From assembly GCF_001662485.1 (NCBI RefSeq), contig NZ_JMTM01000046.1, positions 124,001 to 188,000 on the forward strand: a stretch of 64,000 nucleotides of DNA, read 5' to 3'. How positions within the stretch are numbered: position 1 is the first letter of the stretch; each line of letters starts with the position of its first letter. Below are positions 9,008-16,698 of the stretch, piece after piece. The notes below the pieces were generated by a model. The model was given only the letters and a program-made list of their open reading frames with translations, ran no database searches and was not told the DNA's origin. This stretch comes from Flavobacterium succinicans (GTDB lineage: Bacteria > Bacteroidota > Bacteroidia > Flavobacteriales > Flavobacteriaceae). Made by a program: the position numbers and the translations under genes.

Positions 9008-9321
9008 TCTATACTCCATCATTTGAAAACTATTTGATTGATTTAATTACGATTCTATTTTTTGAAGAGTATTTCAGTTATATAGAAAATGCAGAAAAAT
9101 ATGTAATTGCGCTTCGAGATGAAATCGAAAAATATATTGATGTAAGGCAACACTACAAAACGCCTAAATTTTTGAGTCAATATGGGAGCTACTTTATAGT
9201 AGTTTCGCTAAATAACAAAACTTCTTGGTATGTCTTTTTTGACCAAAGAGACCAGCGTTATTTGGTTCAGTATATCACTAATAATCATATGGAAGAAGCT
9301 AATTCACTTACGCTAAGTTAA
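8992..9321 (+). CDS. RelE/ParE-like toxin candidate
   Basis: This 109-residue protein starts at a TTG inside the end of the preceding gene. The order of elements fits the RelE/ParE fold: a helix pair (ENAEKYVIALRDEIEKYI), then strands with YGSYFIVVSLNNKTSWYVFFDQRDQRYLVQYITN. RelE-type toxins cleave mRNA at the ribosome and ParE-type toxins poison gyrase; the sequence does not show which applies. Its stop meets the stop of the convergent mntR gene with a few bases of overlap. The fold is my reading of the pattern, not a certain match. Confidence 0.55.
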   Translation: MEKRIVYTPSFENYLIDLITILFFEEYFSYIENAEKYVIALRDEIEKYIDVRQHYKTPKFLSQYGSYFIVVSLNNKTSWYVFFDQRDQRYLVQYITNNHMEEANSLTLS

Positions 9322-9974
9322 ATCCGCTTCACGTACAAGTTTCCTGCAATTTTTGACGAAACGGTAAGTGGTGTATCGTTGATGATCAAATGTAAAGAGG
9401 CATCAAAATTTTCTCTCCCCAATACTTTGATAACGGCTCCTAGAGCAATTTTTTGTTTGTTCAAGTATTGTAAAAAATCGGCGGAGGAATCTTTTACTCC
9501 CACACAAATAGCAGTTTCGCTTTCAGCCAATTCCGAGAGCAATAGTTTTTCGGTTTTAGCAATTTTCCCTTGTGCGTCTGGAATGGGATCGCCGTGTGGA
9601 TCTTCGGTGGGGTTGCCCAAAAAATCATCGAGTTTGTTGATGAGTTGTTCGGATTTGATATGTTCTAATTGTTCGGCAATGTCGTGTACTTCGTCCCAAG
9701 TAAAAGCCAATTTTTCAACCAAAAAAACTTCCCACAAACGGTGTTTGCGTACAATCATTTTGGCAGCGTGCCTTCCTTTATCGGTCAAGGAAACGCCTTG
9801 GTATTTGATGTAATTGATTAATGCTTTATCAGCCAATTTCTTGAGCATATCGGTTACCGAAGAAGCTTTGGTTTCCATCATTTCGGCAATGGCGTTCGTA
9901 GGCACTTCGGCTTCAAGCTGCACCGTCAAATGATAAATGGCTTTTAGGTAATTTTCTTCGGAGTGGGTCATCAT
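9318..9974 (-). CDS. mntR: DtxR/MntR-family metal-dependent repressor
   Basis: This is a cytoplasmic metal-sensing transcription factor of 218 residues. Residues 1-70 are the winged helix (SEENYLKAIYHL; TKASSVTDMLKKLADKALI), 75-140 the metal-binding and dimer region, and the tail from about 145 an SH3/FeoA-like domain, as in DtxR and longer MntR proteins. Visible ligands are His78, Glu101, Glu104 and His105. The position of the DtxR iron-site Cys is Glu101, as in MntR, which argues for manganese sensing. It lies 52 bases downstream of mntH on the same strand, probably in one operon, so it likely controls its own transporter through the palindrome at 11962. An iron-sensing role remains possible. 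Confidence 0.88.
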   Translation of the reverse strand: MMTHSEENYLKAIYHLTVQLEAEVPTNAIAEMMETKASSVTDMLKKLADKALINYIKYQGVSLTDKGRHAAKMIVRKHRLWEVFLVEKLAFTWDEVHDIAEQLEHIKSEQLINKLDDFLGNPTEDPHGDPIPDAQGKIAKTEKLLLSELAESETAICVGVKDSSADFLQYLNKQKIALGAVIKVLGRENFDASLHLIINDTPLTVSSKIAGNLYVKRI

Positions 9975-10026
9975 ATGAAATGGAATTTTTAACCTCTTTC
10001 AGCTTTTAAAGCCAGAATGAGGTATT

Positions 10027-11907
10027 TTATTTTTTAGCATTATTAATCAATACTAATGGAATGGAAATCTTGTGGCGCAAATGATCGATTGTGGTTCCTA
10101 ATAGTAAATCTTTAAATCCAGTATGGCCATGCGTACCCATAATAAGTAAATCGAATTTACCTTTATTAACCAATTTTGGAAGTACTTTGTTGGGCTTCCC
10201 AAAACCAAGTAGGGTTTTGACATGGAAACCTTTTTCTTGAAACATTTCCTTGTATTCTAATAACAATTTTTCGTCGATCGTAGTTTCGTGATCGTCGGTT
10301 TGTTTGCCGTACATCATAGCGCCAACAGTTTCTACCACATGAATCAGCGTATATTTAGCCTCTTTTCCACCCATATTAAAGGCGTAGTTAATGGCAGTTT
10401 CATCGGCAAAAGAAAAATCGACAGCAATAGCAATTTTTTGAGGGAGATGTGCCTCGGTAGCATTGAATTGCAAGGCCATATTATGTGGTGAATGATTTTG
10501 TATGGTATATTTTGTCTTAGCTAAGAATGGTTTTATAACAATATAAAGTAGTAAAATTAAGAATCCGATAGCAAGAGGAACTACAGTTACCCATAACACG
10601 ATTGGGTTTTGAGACTCCGTTAACCAACATTGAATCTCATCAAAAACCAATTTGGCATTGAGCGACACAATAATCAAAGCGATGGTCCAAGCGGCTATTT
10701 TCGTTAGTGTATTGATATGAAAACCATTCATTTTGTTTTTATCGCTTACAAAATGGATCAATGGAATAATGGCAAAACCCAATTGTAAACTCAAAATCAC
10801 TTGACTGAAAATAAGTAGTTTTCCCGTGACACTTTCGCCATAAATCAAGATTACAATAACTGCTGGAACTATCGCTATTATTCTGGTAATAATACGACGT
10901 ACCCAAGGCTGAATGCGTAAATTCAAATAGCCCTCCATTACAATTTGACCTGCTAAAGTCCCCGTGATTGTTGAACTCTGTCCAGCAGCAATCAAAGCCA
11001 CGGCAAATAAGATAGAAGCCCACTTGGTGCCTAAAATTGGGGCTAAAAATTTGTGTGCATCTTGAATTTCGGCTACTTCAAATAGTCCGTTTTTGTAGAA
11101 GGTGGCGGCAGCCAAAATCAAAATTGCGGCATTCACAAAAAAAGCCAAATTTAGGGCAATCGTAGAATCAATTAGGTTATATTTTAGGGCTTGACGGATG
11201 CCTTTGGGACTGCGATCAAATTTTCGGGTTTGCACCAAAGACGAATGCAAGTACAAATTGTGGGGCATTACCGTGGCTCCAATAATTCCAATGGCAATAT
11301 AAAGCGCAGCTTCATTTGGAATGGAGGGAATCAATCCTAAGACCACTTTGTCTAGTTCTGGTTGGGCAAAAAACATTTCGAATACGAACGAAAATCCTAT
11401 TATGGCTACCAAAACTATGATAAAAGCTTCCATTTTTCGGATGCCTTTGTTGATTAAGAAGAGGAGTAAAAAAGTATCCAAAACCGTAATCAAAACGCCT
11501 TCAATTAACGGAATGTCAAACAGTAAATTAATCCCAATTGCCATTCCGAGTACTTCGGCCAAATCACAAGCAGCAATGGCAATTTCGGCCAAAAAATATA
11601 AAATGTAATTCACAAAAGGCGAATAGGTTTCGCGTGAGGCTTGTGCCAAATCGCGTTGGGTGACAATCCCTAAACGCGCACTCAAACTTTGCAATAGCAA
11701 CGCCATAAGATTACTCATCAGCAATACCCATAATAGGGAATAGCCAAATTGACTTCCACCCGCAATATCAGTAGCCCAGTTGCCAGGATCCATGTAGCCT
11801 ACACTTACGAGATAGGCTGGGCCTAGAAAAGCCAAGATTTTTCTAAACGTTGATTTTTTATTTTGTGTAGTCACCGATTGGTTGACTTCTTCTAAGGAAT
11901 GACTCAA
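10027..11907 (-). CDS. mntH: Nramp divalent metal transporter fused to a UspA domain
   Basis: This is a proton-coupled Mn(II)/Fe(II) importer of the inner membrane. Residues 25-460 form the Nramp core of about eleven helices with the metal-site motifs DPGN (40-43) and MPHNLYLHSS near residue 215. From about residue 492 to 626 a universal-stress-protein domain follows (IAIAVDFSFADETAI, then GTHGHTGFKDLLLG with the ATP-binding glycines), so the protein is much longer than a plain MntH of about 420. Fusions of this kind occur in Bacteroidetes; the Usp part may sense nucleotide or energy state. The start is TTG, with a stop upstream and no suitable ATG. A -7 box lies 21 bases before it and the metal box 55 bases before it. 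Confidence 0.93.
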   Translation of the reverse strand: MSHSLEEVNQSVTTQNKKSTFRKILAFLGPAYLVSVGYMDPGNWATDIAGGSQFGYSLLWVLLMSNLMALLLQSLSARLGIVTQRDLAQASRETYSPFVNYILYFLAEIAIAACDLAEVLGMAIGINLLFDIPLIEGVLITVLDTFLLLFLINKGIRKMEAFIIVLVAIIGFSFVFEMFFAQPELDKVVLGLIPSIPNEAALYIAIGIIGATVMPHNLYLHSSLVQTRKFDRSPKGIRQALKYNLIDSTIALNLAFFVNAAILILAAATFYKNGLFEVAEIQDAHKFLAPILGTKWASILFAVALIAAGQSSTITGTLAGQIVMEGYLNLRIQPWVRRIITRIIAIVPAVIVILIYGESVTGKLLIFSQVILSLQLGFAIIPLIHFVSDKNKMNGFHINTLTKIAAWTIALIIVSLNAKLVFDEIQCWLTESQNPIVLWVTVVPLAIGFLILLLYIVIKPFLAKTKYTIQNHSPHNMALQFNATEAHLPQKIAIAVDFSFADETAINYAFNMGGKEAKYTLIHVVETVGAMMYGKQTDDHETTIDEKLLLEYKEMFQEKGFHVKTLLGFGKPNKVLPKLVNKGKFDLLIMGTHGHTGFKDLLLGTTIDHLRHKISIPLVLINNAKK

Positions 11908-11927
11908 TTGTATAGTGTTTTAAAACC

Positions 11928-11977
11928 CAAATATATACAAAAAAGTTCACTTTAAATATTTTTTTAGACTTGTCTAA
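11928..11977 (-). promoter_or_regulatory. mntH promoter and Mn/Fe-box palindrome
   Basis: On the minus strand TATATTTG (11928-11935) is a good -7 box. Upstream of it lies TTTAGACTTGTCTAAA (11962-11977), with perfect 7-base arms TTTAGAC and GTCTAAA around TT. The shape is that of DtxR/MntR-family operators. The obvious candidate to bind it is the MntR-like product encoded downstream of mntH. Confidence 0.7.
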
Positions 11978-11989
11978 ATAATTAGAGGT

Positions 11990-12379
11990 TTATTGGCAAT
12001 TGGGACAAATTCCTGTTACGGTGAAATTAGTTTCTTTCACCACATAGGCTGAAGGAATTTCAAATTGAGGGACTACAGCATCCAAACAGCTCACCGATTG
12101 GCATTTTTCACAATGAAAGTGCACGTGGTTATGCTGATGCGGATGGTTGTCATGAGTGTGGGTATGATGGCAACTAGCATATTTTACAGTGCCTTCAGGA
12201 GTAGCGATTTTATGAATACTGTCTTCGTTTACTAAACGATCCAAAACGCGATAAATAGTGACGCGATCACAAAGACCGTTCAGCTGATGCTGAATTTCAA
12301 TATGCGATAGCGCTACTTTTGATTCGGATAAAAGAGAAGCAATGGCTGTTTTGGCCGCTGTGTTACGGGTAGTTTTCAT
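11990..12379 (-). CDS. zur: Fur-family regulator, Zur candidate
   Basis: This is a metal-dependent repressor of 129 residues from ATG 12379; a longer frame to 12409 would run through the promoter palindrome. It has the Fur winged helix (RVTIYRVLDRLVNEDSI), then the metal/dimer half with a His-rich loop (CHHTHTHDNHPHQHNHVHFH), the structural zinc motif CEKC and a closing GICPNC. The gene shares its upstream region with a MerC gene and is followed by a COG0523 GTPase, both typical of zinc-starvation regulons. A Zur role is therefore more likely than a Fur role, but the sequence alone does not prove the metal. Confidence 0.82.
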   Translation of the reverse strand: MKTTRNTAAKTAIASLLSESKVALSHIEIQHQLNGLCDRVTIYRVLDRLVNEDSIHKIATPEGTVKYASCHHTHTHDNHPHQHNHVHFHCEKCQSVSCLDAVVPQFEIPSAYVVKETNFTVTGICPNCQ

Positions 12380-12394
12380 AAAAAAATAAATAAC

Positions 12395-12433
12395 GCAACA
12401 TTGTTGCAATAAATAAAAAAGAGGCTATCTTTG
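12395..12433. promoter_or_regulatory. divergent zur-merC promoter with Zur-box candidate A
   Basis: GCAACATTGTTGC (12395-12407) is a perfect palindrome around a central T. It contains the TTG (12404-12406) that lies 19 bases before TATCTTTG (12426-12433), the -7 box of the MerC gene. It also lies 16 bases before the zur start on the other strand, so one bound repressor could silence both directions. Confidence 0.75.
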
Positions 12434-12455
12434 CCAATCACAAAAATACAAAAAA

Positions 12456-12806
12456 ATGAAGAAGCAAACTTTGATTGTTCAAGACGTTTTGGGAATTTCG
12501 AGTGCTAGTATCTGTTTGGTACATTGTATTGTTTTTCCATTGCTTTCGGTATTGCCGTTGGGAATTGCGCATAACCCTTGGATTGATGTTTTCTTTTTTG
12601 GCATAGCGGCTGTTTTGATTTTTTCTATCCTGAAAGGGGAAGCACCATTCTATATCATATTAACCCTACTGTTTTCCTTGTTCTTGGTATTTAATGGGAT
12701 GCTTTTAGATTTTGCGTTGCATGAAGAAACCTATTTGGTTCCCATTGGAGGGCTTGGAATAATCGTTGGTCATCTGTTGCATTACTTTTATCATCAAAAA
12801 AAATGA
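12456..12806 (+). CDS. MerC-domain membrane protein
   Basis: This is an inner-membrane protein of 116 residues with four predicted helices. The first helix pair carries SSASICLVHCIVFPLL, the MerC hallmark with a Cys and His in the membrane. MerC proteins were first known as mercury importers; in Bacteroidetes, genes of this type sit in zinc-responsive clusters. Its promoter overlaps Zur-box A, so a role in zinc entry or handling is the better guess here. Confidence 0.8.
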   Translation: MKKQTLIVQDVLGISSASICLVHCIVFPLLSVLPLGIAHNPWIDVFFFGIAAVLIFSILKGEAPFYIILTLLFSLFLVFNGMLLDFALHEETYLVPIGGLGIIVGHLLHYFYHQKK

Positions 12807-12858
12807 TTTTAGTGGATTCTTTGTCTTTCAAGCTGTATTTTTGTCGTTTATTTAATTA

Positions 12859-13344
12859 ATGGCATCACACATGAATACACCCTATCGTTTTTCAAAGGAA
12901 GAAAATACTTTATTGGAGCACTACAGTAAAAAGAAAACTGTAACGGCTGTTTTTTATCATTTATGGGTTAATGGTGTACAACCAGAAAAGCAATTTATTT
13001 TTATTGATACAGTAGAACTTCATTTTGAAGACCAAAGTGTACTTTTTTTTAAAATAAATGAAGAAGATACTGGATTCATTATTTTGGAAGAGTATGATTT
13101 TGAAAAGGAGCAAGCTGCATTAGCTGCTCAATTTGACGGCGCCCTTTCTCTAAAACGAGTTAATGTTTCTTCTGCTCCATTGTGGGTAGAAAACATTAAA
13201 ACTCCTTTGTTGAAGATGCAATCTCAGATTGATGAGAAATATACAGTTGGTAATTTTGTTACCATTGACTTTGAGGCTGGTGCTATCGAAATCAATTACG
13301 AGCAAGAAACGGGTATTGGAGTAATCGTATACGAAGAATTATAA
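12859..13344 (+). CDS. hypothetical protein in the zinc block
   Basis: This is a soluble acidic protein of 161 residues without signal peptide or membrane helix. It is rich in short strands (FIFIDTVELHFEDQSVLFFKI; GAIEINYEQETGIGVIVYEE). I do not recognise the family. A second ATG at 12871 (MNTPYRFSKEEN) is a possible start. It follows merC by 52 bases on the same strand and ends at a terminator hairpin, so it may belong to the same transcript. Confidence 0.7.
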   Translation: MASHMNTPYRFSKEENTLLEHYSKKKTVTAVFYHLWVNGVQPEKQFIFIDTVELHFEDQSVLFFKINEEDTGFIILEEYDFEKEQAALAAQFDGALSLKRVNVSSAPLWVENIKTPLLKMQSQIDEKYTVGNFVTIDFEAGAIEINYEQETGIGVIVYEEL

Positions 13345-13363
13345 AGACCATTCTTTTTTTAAC

Positions 13364-13392
13364 AAAAGCTTCTTGTAAAAGAGGCTTTTTTT
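13364..13392 (+). terminator. terminator after the hypothetical gene
   Basis: AAAAGCTTCTT and AAGAGGCTTTTT form a stem with a GTAA loop, followed by T residues. It ends the merC transcript before the Zur-controlled GTPase promoter. Confidence 0.75.
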
Positions 13393-13410
13393 ATGCCTAA
13401 TAAATAAAGC

Positions 13411-13461
13411 GCAACAATATTGCATTAGAAGATTTTATTTTTATATTTGCAACATAATTGC
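13411..13461 (+). promoter_or_regulatory. promoter of the COG0523 operon with two Zur-box candidates
   Basis: TTG (13420-13422) and TATATTTG (13442-13449) are 19 bases apart. Box B, GCAACAATATTGC (13411-13423), covers the -33 element; box C, GCAACATAATTGC (13449-13461), begins at the last base of the -7 box and covers the start of transcription. Both share the half-sites GCAACA and TTGC with box A at 12395. Two boxes on one promoter core suggest tight zinc repression. Confidence 0.78.
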
Positions 13462-13465
13462 AATA

Positions 13466-14716
13466 ATGATAAAAATGAAAAAACTTCCGGTTACGGTATT
13501 ATCAGGTTTTCTGGGTGCAGGTAAAACCACTTTGCTTAACCACATTTTGCATAACAAAGACGGACTGAAAGTCGCTGTAATTGTCAATGACATGAGTGAG
13601 GTCAATGTAGATGCCCGTTTAATCAAAGACGAAATGACGCTTTCTCGAACAGAAGAAAAACTCGTCGAAATGAGCAACGGATGCATTTGTTGCACGCTTC
13701 GTGAGGATTTGATGCTCGAAGTAGAAAAATTAGCCAAAGAAAATCGTTTTGATTATTTGTTAATCGAAAGTACAGGAATTAGTGAACCCATTCCGGTGGC
13801 GCAGACATTTACGTTTGTGAATGAGGATGAAAATATTGATTTGTCTCGTTTCAGTTATATTGATACTATGGTAACTGTGGTTGATGCGTTTAACTTTTTC
13901 AAAGACTTTGGCTCTGCCCAAACCTTAGAAGATATCAAAGCCACTAATATTGAAAATGATACACGAACAATCGTGAATTTACTGGTAGATCAAGTCGAAT
14001 TTGCGAATGTGATTGTGTTGAATAAAACCGATTTGGTTACCCAAAAACAACTCGAAATTTTGAAAGCCTCCATTCAAAAGTTGAATCCTGTGGCAAGAAT
14101 CATAACATCGACTATGGGGAAAATTGCACCCCATGAAATTCTGCATACCGGTTTGTTCAATTTTGAAGAAGCCGAAACATCAGCGGGTTGGATGCAAGAA
14201 TTAGAAGGCATTCACACGCCAGAGACCGAGGAATACGGGATTTCGTCTTTCGTTTTTAGAGACCCACGACCTTTTCATCCCTATCGTTTTTGGGAATGGA
14301 TGACCAATCGTTTTCCGCAAAGCATCATTCGAAGTAAAGGATTGTTTTGGATGGCTTCGCGACCCGATCAAGCCATCAATTGGAGTCAAGCGGGTGGTTC
14401 TCTTAAAGCCGAAGGTGCGGGAGTTTGGTGGGCGAGTATGCCTTTGAGCGAGCGCATGACGTTTTCAAATTTTGTCGAATTTCAAGAGGTTATTGAAGAA
14501 CGATGGACTCGAGCCTATGGAGACCGTTTGAATGAATTGGTTTTTATTGGAATAGGTCTGAACGAAACTGAAATTCGTCAAGAATTAGACAGTTGTTTGT
14601 GTACTCCCGATGAACTTAGAGACTTGCAAGATGGTTTTTTCTCTAGCAAAGACCCTTTTCCCATTCCAAGAACCACGACCAGTAATTCGCCTACAGCTAT
14701 TTTAACGAAAATCTGA
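13466..14716 (+). CDS. COG0523/CobW-type GTPase metallochaperone (ZigA-like)
   Basis: This cytoplasmic G3E GTPase of 416 residues is thought to hand zinc to target proteins during shortage. It shows the P-loop GFLGAGKT (14-21), the metal motif GCICC (Cys73, Cys75, Cys76), the base-recognition motif NKTD and a C-terminal CobW domain with [12 protein letters not shown]. The start is ATG 13466, or possibly the next ATG at 13475, since transcription probably begins near 13456. Two Zur-box candidates overlap its promoter and the next gene begins 5 bases after its stop, so it heads a zinc operon. Confidence 0.9.
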   Translation: MIKMKKLPVTVLSGFLGAGKTTLLNHILHNKDGLKVAVIVNDMSEVNVDARLIKDEMTLSRTEEKLVEMSNGCICCTLREDLMLEVEKLAKENRFDYLLIESTGISEPIPVAQTFTFVNEDENIDLSRFSYIDTMVTVVDAFNFFKDFGSAQTLEDIKATNIENDTRTIVNLLVDQVEFANVIVLNKTDLVTQKQLEILKASIQKLNPVARIITSTMGKIAPHEILHTGLFNFEEAETSAGWMQELEGIHTPETEEYGISSFVFRDPRPFHPYRFWEWMTNRFPQSIIRSKGLFWMASRPDQAINWSQAGGSLKAEGAGVWWASMPLSERMTFSNFVEFQEVIEERWTRAYGDRLNELVFIGIGLNETEIRQELDSCLCTPDELRDLQDGFFSSKDPFPIPRTTTSNSPTAILTKI

Positions 14717-14721
14717 ATTAA

Positions 14722-15309
14722 ATGAATACGAATACAAAACGTTTTTTGAGACAAGCATTTGCTTTTTTAAGTAGTGTTCTTTTGGTAGGCTGTACTACTG
14801 ATGATCCAATTGTACCCGTAAATGAAGTTGAATTTATAACAACAGTACGCTTAGTTTTTACTCCTGAAAATGGCGGAAAGAATGTGGTTTTAGAATTCAA
14901 AGATTTAGATGGAGAAGGGGCTAACGCACCAATTGTAACCGTGAGCAGTGCTTTTGAAAAGGCAAAAACCTATAATGGAGTAATAACATTTAAAAATGAG
15001 TTGGTCAATCCCGCCATAGACATAACGCGCGAGATTGTGCAAGAAGCGCTTGAGCACCAAATGTTTTATCAAACCACCGGCAATTTGAATCCGTTGACTT
15101 ATGCAACTACTCAATCAAATTTTGATACAAAAGGAAAGCCGCTGGGTCTGCAATCTGTTTTTAAAACAACAGGGTCAGCAACTGGTGTACTTCGGGTTAC
15201 ACTGAAACATGGTCCCAATAAGAGTGCTCCCAATGTAGCCAATGGCGATATAACCAATGCTGGAGGAGCCACAGACGCTCAAGTCGATTTTAATATAACC
15301 GTCGAATAA
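14722..15309 (+). CDS. lipoprotein of the zinc operon, paralogue of the one at 39071
   Basis: A lipoprotein signal ends in LLVGC (Cys24), so it is anchored in the envelope. The 195-residue body is strand-rich and aligns over its length with the lipoprotein at 39071. Shared landmarks are DLDGEGANAPIV, TYNGVITFKNE, a His before FYQ (EHQMFYQT), KGKPLGL and GDITNAGGATDA. I do not know a defined function. It follows the GTPase by 5 bases and both paralogues neighbour TonB receptors of zinc-like type, so an envelope zinc-handling role is a reasonable guess. Confidence 0.75.
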   Translation: MNTNTKRFLRQAFAFLSSVLLVGCTTDDPIVPVNEVEFITTVRLVFTPENGGKNVVLEFKDLDGEGANAPIVTVSSAFEKAKTYNGVITFKNELVNPAIDITREIVQEALEHQMFYQTTGNLNPLTYATTQSNFDTKGKPLGLQSVFKTTGSATGVLRVTLKHGPNKSAPNVANGDITNAGGATDAQVDFNITVE

Positions 15310-15342
15310 TCAACCTTAATCTATTTTAAATAATCAATTGTA

Positions 15343-16557
15343 ATGAAAAAAATTAATGTATTTCGCTTTTTATTTGTTGTAGCCTTGTCCTTTTTTGCTC
15401 AATCTTGTTCAGATGACGATAGTTCTGAAACAGTAGATGAAACCTTAACAGAATACAAACATTTGCGTATTCTAGTTTCTGATGAAACGAGCAAAGCTTT
15501 GACTTTGGTCAATCCTTTTTTGAATACTACTACTTCTTTTGAAGCTAAATTTCCTAAGTCGGCATTGTACACAACCGAGTCGGGTCGTTTTGCGGGTATC
15601 ATTCACAGAGAAAATGACCTGACAGAAACCTTTGATACTGGTCTTGAGTTTCATGGCGATCATGTTGATGTCAAAGGAACTCCAAAGTTTGGAGCCTTAA
15701 CGGGAGTTGCTTCAAAACCGACCCATTTCAAAAGTAATTATGGCGAAATCTTAACTTTTAATGATGGAGATGGCACATTGGCCGTAGGTAGTGAATCAGA
15801 AATTCATACTAACGGCGCCAAAATGAAAATTATTAATACAGGTTTAAAAGCACATCATGGGGCTATGGCCGTTTTCTCTAATGGAAGCTACGCTATCACT
15901 GAGAAAGACAATTCTATTCCAGGAGTGTTGCCAGAACGTGTTAAAGTTATAGATAAAACAGGAAAAGAACTTTTTGCATCAAGCATTGCTACTAAAGGAA
16001 TTCATGGAAATGCGTCAGATGGTGATTATGCTGTTTTTGGTTCTGCAAGTGGGATTCTTGTAGTAGATAGTAAAGGGCAACAATTTCTTGTTCCTCATCC
16101 TGATGGTTTTGGAACAGCTTGGTTTGGAACAATTTTAGAAACGGCAACCAAAGGAAATTTTGTAGGCTACACAGCTGCAAAAGGAGCTTATATCATCAAT
16201 GTATTGAATAAAACAGTAAAGCCTATTTTTGAGAGTACAGATATTATGCAGTGTAAAGTGAGCTACGATACTAAGAAGCTTGGCATCTTGTTGCATTCGG
16301 GTAATTTCATTGCTTATGATCTTGCAACTCTTGCGGTTGCTACTTCTGAGAGAAATCTAATTGCAGCTACTGACAAAGCTTCTACTCAAAAACCTCAAAT
16401 GGAGTTTACACAACGCTTCATTTACATCACAGCGCCTGCTACAGGCGAATTGCAAATTTTTAGCACAAAAAATAGTGCAACCACCAAAAAAATAAAAGTT
16501 TCCAATACTCCTTATCGCCTATCTATTGTTGGTTTTGAAAATAGTGGCGATCATTAA
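15343..16557 (+). CDS. AztD-like zinc metallochaperone lipoprotein
   Basis: This is an envelope lipoprotein of 404 residues (signal ending SFFAQSC, Cys22), followed by an acidic linker and a beta-propeller. The pattern of strands and histidines resembles AztD, the periplasmic zinc chaperone: TGLEFHGDHVDV (His104, His107), KPTHF (His128), KAHHGAMAV (His171, His172), KGIHGNASDGDYAVFG (His221), and a C-terminal SIVGFENSGDH. Known AztD proteins load the AztABC zinc importer; no such importer is seen here. The gene is third in the Zur-type operon, 33 bases after the previous gene, and ends at a terminator before a TonB receptor. Confidence 0.75.
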   Translation: MKKINVFRFLFVVALSFFAQSCSDDDSSETVDETLTEYKHLRILVSDETSKALTLVNPFLNTTTSFEAKFPKSALYTTESGRFAGIIHRENDLTETFDTGLEFHGDHVDVKGTPKFGALTGVASKPTHFKSNYGEILTFNDGDGTLAVGSESEIHTNGAKMKIINTGLKAHHGAMAVFSNGSYAITEKDNSIPGVLPERVKVIDKTGKELFASSIATKGIHGNASDGDYAVFGSASGILVVDSKGQQFLVPHPDGFGTAWFGTILETATKGNFVGYTAAKGAYIINVLNKTVKPIFESTDIMQCKVSYDTKKLGILLHSGNFIAYDLATLAVATSERNLIAATDKASTQKPQMEFTQRFIYITAPATGELQIFSTKNSATTKKIKVSNTPYRLSIVGFENSGDH

Positions 16558-16616
16558 AATCATAATTTATTCTTTGTTGTAAATCCTGAATGTTTGGTTA
16601 ATTTTTGGGTAAGCAG

Positions 16617-16648
16617 ACGGCTCAATTTTATTGAGCCGTTTTTTTTTA
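16617..16648 (+). terminator. terminator of the zinc operon
   Basis: ACGGCTCAAT and ATTGAGCCGT form a perfect stem with a short loop, followed by eight T residues. It separates the AztD-like gene from the following receptor. Confidence 0.9.
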
Positions 16649-16667
16649 AGTTATTATAAAATTATTT

Positions 16668-16683
16668 TTTAGCTTTGTCTAAA
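16668..16683 (+). promoter_or_regulatory. metal-box-like palindrome on the -7 box of the receptor gene
   Basis: TTTAGCTTTGTCTAAA matches 14 of 16 bases of the mntH palindrome. It contains TAGCTTTG, a consensus -7 box, and ends 15 bases before the start codon. The receptor may therefore answer to the Mn/Fe-type regulator rather than to Zur. Confidence 0.55.
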
Positions 16684-16698
16684 ATATTATTTACTCTA

